Assembly: GCF_000003815.2 (NCBI RefSeq)
Contig: NC_049990.1
Coordinates: forward strand, 2,380,572-2,440,571
Reading direction: 5' to 3'
Origin: Branchiostoma floridae
Taxonomy: Eukaryota; Chordata; Leptocardii; Amphioxiformes; Branchiostomatidae
DNA length: 60,000 nt
The notes beneath the pieces are model-generated. The model had not been told where the DNA came from. It was given only the letters and a program-made list of their open reading frames with translations, and searched no databases. Shown in pieces: positions 13,229 to 23,674 of this stretch. Made by a program: the position numbers and the translations under genes. Position 1 is the first letter of the stretch. Each line of letters begins with the position of its first letter.

Positions 13229-13293
13229 CGGGGGCCTTCGGCGGCCCCCGAACCCCTGCCCTGACGCTGTGAAAAAATCCTGGTGAGAACACT
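12076..13293. mobile_element. 1.2-kb non-autonomous DNA transposon, hAT-like
   Basis: The ends AGTGTTCTCACCAGG and CCTGGTGAGAACACT are perfect 15-base inverted repeats, flanked on both sides by GATAAAC (12069-12075 and 13294-13300), a 7- to 8-base target duplication. An empty version of the site exists nearby: about 11878-11900 reads GAATAAGACAAACATATAAC, matching the joined flanks. No transposase frame is present. The interior carries promoter-like DNA and, near the right end, a run of GC hairpins (13165-13262). Confidence 0.75.
12640..12800 (+). promoter_or_regulatory. Promoter-like DNA inside the 1.2-kb TIR element
   Basis: CRE (TGACGTCA, about 12647), ATTGG (inverted CCAAT, about 12673) and a YY1-like CCGCCATTTT (about 12701) occur in order, in CpG-rich DNA with no open frame. 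This is the usual make-up of a housekeeping promoter. It sits between the terminal inverted repeats of a transposon, which suggests captured host promoter DNA. Confidence 0.35.
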
Positions 13294-13734
13294 GATAAAC
13301 ATATAACAAACCAAGATAGCTATATATATAATCATCTGGTGTATTTTGCCAGCCAGTAGGTACCCCAAGTATGAGTAATGAGGCTGTTTAACGTGGTCGA
13401 GGCACCTCCTCGAGCACGGGACCCCCGTTTTACGTCCCTCCCGGAAGACGATTTCGTGGAAAACTTCGTGATAGAGATTCCACTAAAAGAATTTCTCAGT
13501 AAAGATAAGTCCAGTGGACCAGAGCAAGTGGCTCAATCCACAGCAATAATCTCCTGTCACAGGTTTGATTGATTACTTTAATCCATGTCATCACAGTGCT
13601 ACCTGTTGATTGGGTCCTCCTATCAATCTTGTCCGGTTGCCACGGTAATTTGATTTGATTCTCCAGCTGACTACAGCCTCAGGGGTCAGTCTGGGGTCGC
13701 GACCTTTTGGCTTGGTGCCAGGTGGTCAGATTCA

Positions 13735-13747
13735 TGACCTCTGACCT
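13735..13747 (-). promoter_or_regulatory. Perfect DR1 motif
   Basis: TGACCTCTGACCT on the plus strand, i.e. AGGTCA-G-AGGTCA on the minus strand; the same 13-mer occurs at 1087 and 46454. Confidence 0.35.
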
Positions 13748-16300
13748 CCACAAACTCAAAACACAAACACAAACACAAACATAGACTTTGCTCAATCCTT
13801 ACTTAGCTTTTGGCAAAATACTCACAAAATGGTTGAAGCAAAAAAAGGCAGGTGCTATGCGCAAAGGCAAAAGACAAAACCTTTTGCCCAGACCAACTCG
13901 GTTAAAATGTGCAAATGCATAATAAAAAACTTAAAAATGCAAACAGACATGAAGCTATTTCCTTGTGAGTTAAACCACTAGGTAATTGCCATGCTTTTAT
14001 TGGTTGACCTGATAGTAGTTCTAATAGACAGTGAGGATAGGTCTATTCTGTACATCTATCACATGGTAAAAATCCCTTCCTGATGTTAATGGTTAGGCCC
14101 CTGAATTTAAGAGACCCTCCCTGATGTTAGTGGTTGGTCCCCTGTATTAAGGAGGCACTCCAGTCTACACAGCATCCTAAAAAGATGAACAAATGCTCCA
14201 GAAGAGACAGGAGGTTACTTAGTATTCTGCCAAGGTAGGAAGTATGTCTGGGCAGGAGAAACCACCTGCTAAATGCAATATGCAAAAAAACTAAAAAGCT
14301 TGGGAGAAAATTAACAACTGCGATTGTATGCCCTCTTAAAAATTCATTCTTATTTCTTATAATTTCGAGATTCAATTCCAGAAATATTCCATCAAAAAGT
14401 CGCCCAAAGCCTATGAATACGAAAACTGAAAAGAACGATTGAAAAACTGAAAATCCCATTATTGTAACCTCGAAATCAAACATTAACGGCTGGATTTTGA
14501 AGTTATGAACAACGATTCAGCAGTATTCATCGAATTTACACCAATTTTCAGAATGCCAGTACACCCTGATTTGATACGTAACGGTTTGCCCCTAAGTGGC
14601 AGAGACATGGTAGCTTCCACCCTGATCTATCTTATTCTCAGCTCCCTTCAAATTTTTCATTCCCTTGAAAGCATTTTCAGAAAGCCATTTGGCTAATATA
14701 AAATATTAAAAGGAGGATGTCCAAAATCTTTTTTTCATTTCATTAATAATTGTATCCTCAAAAAAAAAAATTGCAAGAATCACTGACAATGCCCCGCCCA
14801 GGAATAAACTATACATTCACTGATTCAGGTAGACATTATGATATGCAATGCAGGTAAATGATGGCCAGAATATTAAAAAAAAATCACCAAAGCAGTTAAT
14901 TCAACTGAGATAAACTGCAATGTTTTACTAATATAGTAATTATCTGTCTGATTTCTCCTACAAATATCAATTTTTGAAAAAAAAAAGGGCCACGCCCACA
15001 AAAGCCAAACCTTATGAATGGAAATACATTTTTACCCTTTCCATGCTGAGGTAGCACTCAAATACTATTCAGGATAACGTCACATTTCCATACAGGGGCA
15101 TAGCAGGACTGTTGAGTTTGTGGAAATATAAAATAGAATTGTATATATGTAAAAAATATACACAAATAATGCCCACGACAATTCTCTTTACGTTGTGTGT
15201 AGTTTGGTGTATTTTATATCTATCTTTTGCTCCTGAAAGCTGTCCGACCAGGCCATGGTTTGGAAATGTGAAATAGACCTTGTTAGGTTACCAGTAGAAA
15301 AAAGATTTATAGTATATTTTATGTTTATTCAAGCACACGCGTTATAAAACCATTCAAAATGTGATCCGAACAACCATTAAGTCCCCTCTCCCAATAATGG
15401 TCTCATCTACCAGCCTAAGGAGATTTGCTACAAAAGCTTCGAGTCATTTGTCACATGGAGTTATGTAAATCCTACTATCAAGGTAAAATGAGCTAGATCT
15501 ATCCACTTGAATATGTTACAATAAGAACTCAGTTTCTTATGCAATTAGTATGGACTTGCAGCCTTGAAATACTATGCATTGCTGCTTTTTGCTATGGGCT
15601 TTGATCTGAATCGTCATTGAAAATTTGTCTTTTTTTTCATCAAATTGCAAAAAGCGAATATTTCTTTGCAATTTCAAAATTTTCCCTACAAATACAATAA
15701 TCAAACCAGAAAATTTGCTTGGAGAGATTTTTACCATCTACCTGATTTATTATTAGAAAAATTGTACTCTTTTGCAAAATTGCAAATATTTTTTCTGCAA
15801 TTTCAAAAACCAACCCTCACATATGCTTAATTATGAAAAGCCTGCATTCTTTCACAAATTTAAATTACAAATTGCTTATATTTTTCTTAGCAATTTCAAA
15901 CATTTCTTGGAAAAAAACCCAAATCTGCCAAGAGATTTATAACACATATACAGCACCACCTTTATGTATCATCATCAAGGGTCAATAACATGTAATGCCA
16001 CTTATTCTGATCCACCAATAAAATATTGGTTGCAGAGGTGGAGAATGGTCTCCGTGGTGATACCATGGCGATACAGAACCTCATCTCATTACTTTTCTCC
16101 TGGGGGTCAGACTGAGGGCGGGCAGGTTCAATGCAGTTAACTGTTTTACAGGCAAGATTTTTGTGGAAAGAAAACAGGAGAAATTACCAAGTCAAATTTC
16201 CACTAAGCCAACTTCTATTTTCAATATTTGGCCAAATGCTACAAATACAGCAAAAAAGTTCTAAATTTACCAACCATAGCAGTAAAAATAGGTATACTAT

Positions 16301-16879
16301 ACTACCGTATATTCTCGAATAAAGTACGCACCCCAATTAAAGTACGCACCCCTGATTTTGGACAAGTCTTAGACAGATCTTTGGGACTGAAAGGTAAAAT
16401 GGAAAAACTCAAATAAAGTACGCACCCCTTCTCCACCAATTTTGAACAGACCTTTAACTGGATAAATTCAAATTTATGATGTTTCCCCCCGGTTATTTTG
16501 CATAAGATAACCTGGAGAATTGCCTACTGCAATTATAAAAATCACTGTGAACTGGTAGAAGAAATCAGGAAAAACCAGTTGTACAAGTCAAAGTCACTTA
16601 CTCAAAAGGATTGTATGCAAATGCCAATCTTATGTAAATCATGTTTAGACAATTTCTTTGTTTCATGTTTAGACAACTACAAGACAACAACAATGTGCAT
16701 GTTTTGAAAAATTACTAGAAGTGTAGCTCCACTTTGCTTTATTTTAGGCTTTTTTTACCATTTCTCTGTGCAGTGACCTCAAATAAAGTACGCACCCCAA
16801 CTTTGGCAACAACTTGTAGCACCTTTTCAATTTTGAAAAGTTAAAAAAGTGCGTACTTTATTCGAGAATATACGGTAGT
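16301..16879. mobile_element. 579-bp TIR element with ACTACCGTATATTCTCG ends
   Basis: About 30 bases at 16301-16331 recur inverted at 16849-16879 without mismatch by eye. The interior has further aaataaagtacgcacccc copies (16335, 16413, 16780). No transposase. Short open frames inside are not coding. Confidence 0.8.
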
Positions 16880-17684
16880 GGTAATCATAATAATAGAAGT
16901 TATCAAAAAATTAAAAGATAACATGATAATAATAATAATAGTAGTGATCTTAAAAAATCAAATAAAAGTACCCATTGACTATGATAAGGTACAACAAATG
17001 AAAATAGCAAATTCACACATAACCTGTTCCCCCCTTTAACAACAATGGTACATCCCATCTCTTCACCTGTCCACACACCTGTCTTACCTGTATGAAGACA
17101 CAAGGAACTCCTCCCAAGGACTGAAGAAACCTTCTTCCCTTCTCAAGAACAACTCAAGACTGTGACTTTGAACTTGAAACCTTTCCCCTTCTCAAGAAAA
17201 AACTCAAGACTGTGACTTTGAACTTGAGAGCTGCGATTACTCAGCCTCACAAGACAAGGAAGAGAAACTCAACACTAAAAACAGTTACTCAAGGTTTCCA
17301 CAGGAACTGGTGAGTGGGACTCCCCCACAGTATCCCACGCACTTGGCTTTGACCCTAGGTGACCTGGTGGCTTTCACTAATACAAAAAGGCTATCTAAGG
17401 GGAAAACATGGGGATGGGAAGGTGCTTTTTTTACATAGGTTCAGCTTAGCCTTTTAACTAAAATCTTGACTCTTAACTCCAATGCTGAAGAGGAAAATAT
17501 GGGACATACTGTGTATACCATCACTTCCTGCCATATATACTACTGCGCACAAAAGGAAGCTAACAAAAATAGAACATTCAACAAAAACATCCAATGGTAG
17601 CTAGTATGAAGCTACTATTCTGATTATAGCATAACGTACATCTATGTGCAGTGTATACAACTTCATTGTACTTGGGAAATCCCC

Positions 17685-17806
17685 TAGCCTCTACCAGGCT
17701 CCACAGGTCACTGGATAGACAGAAAACAGTTTGATGGCATGTTTTCTGTCTTATTTGGCCAATTTCTACTATTTTTCCAGCAACCTGTGGAGCCTGGTAG
17801 AGGCTA
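17685..17806. mobile_element. 122-bp fold-back MITE (TAGCCTCTACCAGG ends)
   Basis: Arms of about 26 bases, TAGCCTCTACCAGGCTCCAC and GTGGAGCCTGGTAGAGGCTA. Flanks GAAATCCCC and GAAATTCCC agree at eight of nine bases, a target duplication. Confidence 0.75.
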
Positions 17807-18059
17807 GAAATTCCCGGCTGTTGTTGACAATCACAATGAACAGACACAACTATCCGGGGTTAAGGAAGCAGTGACATATCATCAGTAAACTTTCCATCCA
17901 CAGAGCTGCAAAAACCATGACTAAAACTACACCTACTCACTCACTAGCACAAGTTCTCTGGGAAGGAAATGTCAAGTTTTAATGGTGCAAAACACCAGAA
18001 GCAAGGCAAAGTAGATGAATCATCTACAAGGATGTTTGTTATAGAATCTGATGGAAGAA

Positions 18060-18420
18060 ACCTGATGATGATGGCTGTATCTCAAAATAAACTTGTGGAA
18101 AGAACCATACTGAGACTTGAAGCATTGAACAAGAAGGACTTGTAGAATCTGAAGGAAAAAAAAACAACTAGCTGTGTCTCAAAATAAACTCTGGGAAAGA
18201 ACCTTTCTGTGTCTGAAAACATTGTACAAGAAGAACTTGCGTAGAATCTGACGTAAGAAACCTAGCTGTGTCCCAAAATAAACTCTGGGAAAGAACCTTA
18301 CTGAGTCTTGAAACATTGTACAAGAAGAACTCGCGTAGAATATGACGCAAGAAACCTTGCTGTGTCTCAAAATTAACTCTGGGAAAGAACCATACTGTGT
18401 CTTTAAACACTGTACAAATC
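18060..18420. repeat. Tandem array, about 95 bp unit, four copies
   Basis: aaaataaactctgggaaaga returns at about 18081, 18180, 18273 and 18367, with acattgtacaagaagaactt between. Open frames here are products of the repeat. Confidence 0.85.
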
Positions 18421-19515
18421 CAGGAACAGTGACTACGTCATATTGGAGAAATCATGGGAAGAAACCTTGCTGTGTCTTATTACAAGGGAAGACGTAACTG
18501 TTTCTTTTCTTGTGCACCAAAGACAAGTGACTGTGTCTAAGAAAAGCAGGGAGAAGGAACATTTTACATGCATTTTGAATGTAGAAACTTCTGTATAATT
18601 CTCTTCAGAGTCTTGCCAAAAACATTAGGTAGGTTTCAGAGTTTGCAATTATAAAATGGTAAACATTGCAAACAATTTCTAAGCTCATTTTCAGCAGAAT
18701 CATTTTGGATGATTTTAACAGGACAGAAAGTGCCATGTACATCGGCTACATGTGGCGTCGAGAAGCAGAACTCCAGTTAAAAGCTCTGAGGAAGATGATG
18801 TCTGACAGCCATCGAAACGTCAGCAGGTGAGAGAAACTGGTTGTGTAAGAGAAAATTCCTATGTCCTAGGACAGAAAGCTGTTGCTATCATTATCAAACA
18901 GTTTTGAGACCAACCAATCTCCTTGGCAAGGGCAATAACACTCGACTGAAGCACTGGACTGGAAAAACACTGGACAACAGTTGGAGTGCCAGGATTCATT
19001 TGGAGAGTCCCAAACAATAACTCAACTACATAAGTGGTGTTGTCCCATGCTGTAGCTAATAGAACAGCAGGGTCCAATTCTTTGTGGGACATTGTATAAG
19101 ATTTTGATGTCATTGAATTTTCAAGCAAGTTGGGACAAGACACTGACAAGGACCTTACACAACCTTTCATGTAACAAGAATTTGGGCAACATGTTCTACA
19201 AAGAATCCCCTTACATAGTTTGGGATCACACATTTATCGCACTAAGTATGTGACTGGACCCTAACCCAACAGACTGGAAAACTCCTGCACATTGTGTGTA
19301 ACTCCTAATGTTCAATTATGTTGTCTCCTCCTGGTTTCATGGGAGTTTTATGTCCAGAAAACAAAACCTACAAACAGCAGAAAAATCTGTTGGGAAGACT
19401 TTTGTGTCATTCTGGTCACAAATCAACCAACAAAGACAGACGACAACGTATGTCTGCACTTTTTCAGAGAGTAAATTTTGTCTCAGATGCAAGTCCATTT
19501 TCTGAATTTCAACAT

Positions 19516-20078
19516 CAGGGCTCGAAATATCACCTACGCGCAGGTAAAATTGGAGCTGTGCAGGTATTTCTAGTGTCTACCTGCACTGGTCCATGTACTG
19601 CACTGGTCTATGTACTGGGTTTTATACACAAATGTCACATGACGTAGGTGTATATGGATTGTTATTAGGTGCATTGAGTCTGACTGTCACAACCTATGGT
19701 GTATAAAATAAAAATAACAATGGACTGATTGAATGGTTCATGAAATATTTTAGTATGATCCATACTTCCTAAACTCAGAGTGGTGCAGGTAAGAGTTGTC
19801 TGGTGCAGGTCATTTTCAATGTTGCCTGCACCAGTGCAGGAATGCAGGAAAAAGTACTGTAAATGCATTTAAGTTCGCGGGGATTTAATTTCGCGGTAGC
19901 AGGAAAATGGACTTTTCGCGGTGGTTTTAATTTCGCTGTAGCACCATGCACTGTAGTCTCTTACTGTTATGGAAAAATGTTCGCGGTGGTTTTAAATTCG
20001 CGGTGAAGCGGCCGCCGCGAAAACCGCGAACATTAATCCACCGCGAACATTTCTGCATTTACAGTATTTCGAGCCCTG
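19516..20078 (+). mobile_element. Fold-back element A (CAGGGCTCGAAATA termini), interrupted copy
   Basis: Perfect 14-base inverted ends CAGGGCTCGAAATA / TATTTCGAGCCCTG. The interior contains gcaggtaaaattggagctg, a motif found in all copies, and several caggt/acctg inverted pieces. The TA-inserted MITE lies in its right part. Confidence 0.8.
19857..20064. mobile_element. 208-bp TA-inserted MITE (CTGTAAATGCA termini)
   Basis: Perfect ends CTGTAAATGCA / TGCATTTACAG are flanked by TA on both sides (19855-19856, 20065-20066). Other copies of the host element (48580, 24030, 58360) read AAAGTATTTC uninterrupted, which shows the single TA that was duplicated. TA duplication is typical of Tc1/mariner-type transposition. 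The interior consists of repeated ttcgcggtggttttaa units rich in CpG. Confidence 0.8.
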
Positions 20079-21781
20079 AAACCACAGCAACTACTATGGA
20101 CCACCGGACTAGAAAAAGCCAGCCCAGCCTAGCACAGTCCCTCCAGCCATGTAATGTAGGTCGCCTGCTGGTTTCATGTGTGTTTTATGTTCGTCCCTAA
20201 TGATTATTGCACCCCAAAGGAAACAACTGTCTGGTCTGTATGCAAATCTGCACAAGTTTTTCCACCACACACACACATGCATTTTTTTATGTTTTTTTCC
20301 TAATCCGGCAAAAACCAACAATCTTAGATTTAACGGCTAGAAGTTTACGTTATCTACAACATTACTGGTAAGATAAACTGAGAGAGTGATCGAGTTGTAG
20401 CATTGTCAGTTGTGTCCTCTATTAACACTGTTATCAACAGTTTTATGGCCTTGTAATCTTACACGTGGCAATACACATTTTGATTAGATCAAACTTGAAA
20501 TATTACATCGAACATACCAAGAAAACAATTGAATACGCCCTTCATACTCCACATATCATCTTTAGTCGTAATGTAAAAACTGTTGCAAACTCCCTCCAAA
20601 GTTACGAAAGATACAAAACTTCCCATCTCAGTGTGATACAAATGAAACATGTTGCAAACTGCATGTAACACAAAGGTTTTACTACACAAACTTGTTGCCT
20701 AACGTTTCCGTCGGGAAATCGCTACTTTCCTACCGGAAAAGACGTTTAGTTCTCGAGTCACTAAACAAGAAAAGTGTTTGTCACATGTCTGGTGTCACAA
20801 TGAGAATGCAAGTTGACAAAATACTTTATCTCTTTGTGCAGTAATCCTAATTTTTCTTCTTTGTGTAAAACTAAGGACTTGGACATACAGAAAGGTTGGG
20901 TTTCCATGGTGATAGATTACGGCTGCTACAAATCAGCTGCTATGCTTTGTGCAGACCTTATATGGCATCGTTCAGACCATGACTAGATACAGAGGGTCCA
21001 GGCAGGTTTTTCTGGAAAAATCAGTCCTTGGAAGGAATGAAGGGCCAGATGAATGCAAATTTCTTTTATAGTAGTAGAAATAGAAATAAAATGTTGGCAT
21101 GTGGGTTGAGATTTTTGCTATGGAATTGTACAAATAATTTGACCGTCCTTGGAAGGAACAGAGTGAATTGAAGAAAGACCCCTGACTTTAGGACAGAACA
21201 AGAAAATAATGTTTCACAGAAGGGTCTAGATAATTCTCTACGAAAATTGGTTATGCACTGGTTTCTAGACATTTTACTTGACAACAGGTTGTCTTTAGAT
21301 TCTGATATCATCATTTCCGCAATGCCAAGAGTCTGGAATGTTGATGCAAGAAAACCGCATTCACCACTTTCCAAGACAAAAGTTCCTGAGAACTGTTTCT
21401 TGCCAGACTTACCTAGTAAGAAGCAGTCTGAGTTCTCGAAGGATACACAAATATGTTACACAAACTCGAGATGTCTCAAATACACAATGAACATTCAAAA
21501 TATCACCACACATGTAGGCTTTCAAAAAGGAAGACATAATGGTAGAGTTCAATGTGACAGGTGCCAACATACAAAAAAACAGTGTGGTATCGAGGTATTC
21601 TAAAATCCATTATATCGAGAAATCAAGTTGTGATTTAGGCCCTCTTTTTACTGGTGTGCAATCGAAGAGTGCGTGGTGTGACCAAAATTGGATTTGTGTA
21701 CCTCTTGATTACATAAACAGATTTTGATGCACGACACAACATCTTTACGAAAATGTTCTTTATCCATAAAATTCATGTACA

Positions 21782-21858
21782 GGTGATTGTCTTGTACAGG
21801 TGTTTGGCTTGTACAGGTGTTTGGCTTGTACAGGTGTTTGGCTTGTACAGGTGTTTGC
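21782..21858. repeat. 17-bp minisatellite at a KDM6A splice donor
   Basis: Unit ttgtacaggtgtttggc, about four copies, the last running into the donor GTAAGG of the 21864-21984 exon. Confidence 0.9.
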
Positions 21859-21863
21859 CTTAC

Positions 21864-21984
21864 CTTTAGACTTGACTCGTAGTCGGAGTTGATTTTGCAC
21901 ATCAACCCGAGACGCAGGTGGACCTCGTTGGCCTGCGCGAAGCTTGCATCAATGTACAGCAACTGCTGAAACGCTTTGATCGCC
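21864..21984 (-). CDS. KDM6A: KDM6A exon: TPR2 helix B and TPR3 ([15 protein letters not shown])
   Basis: This 121-base exon opens with the G that completes the split tryptophan, then encodes [30 protein letters not shown] and [10 protein letters not shown], ending in phase 0. The acceptor is TTTTCTCCAG and the donor GTAAGG. Human KDM6A (recalled) reads AIKAFQEVLYVDPSF and then [22 protein letters not shown], covering TPR2 helix B and most of TPR3. Both sides of the exon are unusual. A 17-base minisatellite begins at the donor, and the acceptor side carries several decayed copies of the exon's own first bases with AG acceptors (22041-22377). The surrounding introns are about 19 and 22 kb. Confidence 0.95.
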
Positions 21985-22040
21985 CTGGAGAAAATAAAAA
22001 ATAAACAGCATGTAAGCTTTACGAGACATAAACTAACATG

Positions 22041-22377
22041 TCTTACAACTGTGAATCGCTTTGGTCACCCTGGAAAAAATAAAAACAAACAGCATGTAAG
22101 CTTTACGTGATGTAAAATGACATGTCGCACAACTGTGAAACACTTTGATCGCCCTGGAAAATACGCAGAAGGAAACAGGCAAGTTTTACACAGAAGCTTG
22201 CGTTGATATACTATTGTACAACAAATGCTGAAACGTTTTGATAAATCAGAAAGAGAAAGGTAAGTCTTATACAGAGGAAACAATGCTTTCATCGCCCTGA
22301 AAAACATACAGCAAAAAAAGGCACATTTTACACAACGTTAACTGGAATTGTCATACATCAACGCTGTGATCACCAAG
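22041..22377 (-). pseudogene. Array of decayed copies of the 21864-21984 exon 5' end with acceptors
   Basis: Upstream of the exon (in gene direction) its first bases recur. At 22047-22069 TTTTTTCCAG is followed by GGTGACCAAAGCGATTCACA, then a GTAAGA donor-like site after 23 nt. At 22130-22153 ATTTTCCAG is followed by GGCGATCAAAGTGTTTCACA. At 22193-22244 there is a longer copy (ATCAAAACGTTTCAGCATTT ... GCAAGCTTC) without a good acceptor. At 22276-22296 TTTTTCAG is followed by GGCGATGAAAGC. A fainter one lies at 22361-22377. The first two also share the intron stretch containing AAACAGCATGTAAGCTTTA with the real exon, so the repeat unit spans intron plus exon border (about 86 bp). Confidence 0.85.
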
Positions 22378-22468
22378 AAAAACAGAGGAAACATAGCTAA
22401 CATTTCACTTGAACTTGTAGGCTGAATTTTACACACACATTAAGAAACAACTCATACACATGTGTAAA

Positions 22469-22494
22469 ACACACACACACACACACACACACAC
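22469..22494. repeat. (AC)13 microsatellite
   Basis: Uninterrupted AC dinucleotides followed by gtacgtacgtacac. Confidence 0.95.
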
Positions 22495-22820
22495 GTACGT
22501 ACACATACGAACACACGCATTTACACTAGCACCGAATACAGTGTCAAGAGCAAAAAGACTTCCTTTATAATTCTCAAAGTCTTACCATATCAACGTTCAA
22601 TACTACCGGCAACGTAATTCAAGATCACACACCTAGGCTCTACTACTTCCGTACATTTGCTTAAATTTTGTGCCAAGGATATAGAAGGATTCTTTTACAC
22701 ACCACAAGTAACACTATCTGCTTGTTGTACACTTACACATGTACCCGCGGCTTAATGCAGGTGTCTTACGACTTACGTGTGTGTGTGCTCTGAGATTCTA
22801 CCCTTTTCTACCATTCGAAA

Positions 22821-23079
22821 CCCAATGAGTAACATTGTTATACCAGCAGAAATGGCGTGACGTCACAAACAGGCCTTATTTGGGCTACCGACGTCGCCTT
22901 ATACGTCTCCAGCCAGCGATACCTTTAGTGGCCGCACGCTATCTTACGGGGAACCCCTTTCTGACGTGCTTGCTACATATTCATGAGCTGGTTTAAAACC
23001 ACGTCAGAGTCTTGGATCACTGCCCTGTTGTGTAGGTATTAGCTCAAGAGCTGGCACTAAACCTGCCGGCCTTATATGG
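22821..23079. promoter_or_regulatory. CRE plus two CArG boxes (immediate-early-like cluster)
   Basis: CCAAT at about 22822, a full CRE (TGACGTCA, 22858-22865), CArG box CCTTATTTGG (22874-22883) and CArG box CCTTATATGG (23070-23079) lie within 260 bases. The stretch is CpG-richer than the flanks. CREB- and SRF-type factors are the known readers of these sites. A third perfect CArG box lies 1.9 kb away at 20956-20965. Confidence 0.4.
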
Positions 23080-23674
23080 GCAGGTCCCTTTTGTAGCGAG
23101 CGGTGCATGTAGCGTTAACGTTGCCTTTGCTACAACAAGGTCTTCAACAACACTGGCAAAATGATTGACATCATCACTAGCTTCTTCGTTTCTTACTTAT
23201 CCTGGACTTAACCTTAAAAGGCAAATTCTTTTATGAGCTTTGTTAAATCCTTTCACATTGTATTGTATGATGCTTTCAACAGGTATACATGTTTAACATA
23301 TATAATATATGTTTTAAAAAAGGAGACTGAGAAACTTTTTATCTTTCTACTCACTCATGAATGGATACTACATGATCATTTCCCCCAAATTATATCCAGT
23401 TGCTTGAATAACCGCCATTTGGCAAGTCTTATTACCTGGTATTCTTACCTTCATCAACAGACCTAAACAACGGCCCCTAAAAAGTTTTGTTTTCCAAAAT
23501 TTTCACTTCTACCATCCCTGGATAATTATTTCTTTCCACTCCTGAAGATACCCTTTGAGTCCTGAGAACTCCTGAAAATCCCTGTTAATCATTAATGGTT
23601 TTTCCCCTCTCCAGGAGACTCCATTGCCTTAGGAGGGGTTGTTACCCTGGTTCTGGGGACAAGTCCCATCAGCA

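Larger units (their letters stand above)
11880..13600. repeat. Direct duplication flanking the 1.2-kb transposon
   Basis: 11880-12040 and 13295-13600 share aaacatataaca, agattccactaaaa, tcagtaaagata, gtggaccagagcaagt and aataatctcctgtcac. The second copy has about 150 extra bases, and the transposon inserted at its start. Confidence 0.75.
183..21863 (-). other. KDM6A 21.7-kb intron
   Basis: Bounded by the donor GTAAGG and the acceptor CCCTACAG. It holds tandem arrays (1630-2050, 2650-3295, 6064-6410, 9950-10350, 11089-11690, 18060-18420), inverted-repeat elements (4129-4270, 12076-13293, 16301-16879, 17685-17806, 19516-20078) and regulatory-motif clusters (1087-1107, 2219-2418, 7043-7063, 9573-9586). 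I see no coding exon or RNA gene in the rest. 300-1000, 4300-5900, 7740-8600, 14000-16000 and 20100-21700 look like unique or decayed AT-rich intron DNA. 18770-18835 has a pattern (gccatcgaaacgtcagc) resembling the tail of old retroelements, but I cannot name it. Confidence 0.8.

Noticed and set aside
13378-13572. 64-residue plus-strand frame (starts MRLFNVVEAPPRARD)
   Set aside because: It crosses the inserted part and the duplicated part of a local repeat whose other copy has no such frame.
14127-14483. 118-residue minus-strand open frame rich in F and L
   Set aside because: Composition follows A-rich plus-strand DNA; no homology recognised, and no signal or domain pattern beyond hydrophobicity.
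18168-18410. 80-residue minus-strand frame with repeated RFFPRV-like units
   Set aside because: It is the translation of the 95-bp tandem array, not an independent gene.
22065-22307. 80-residue minus-strand open frame
   Set aside because: Its RAMKAL segment comes from decayed copies of the KDM6A exon start; not a separate gene.
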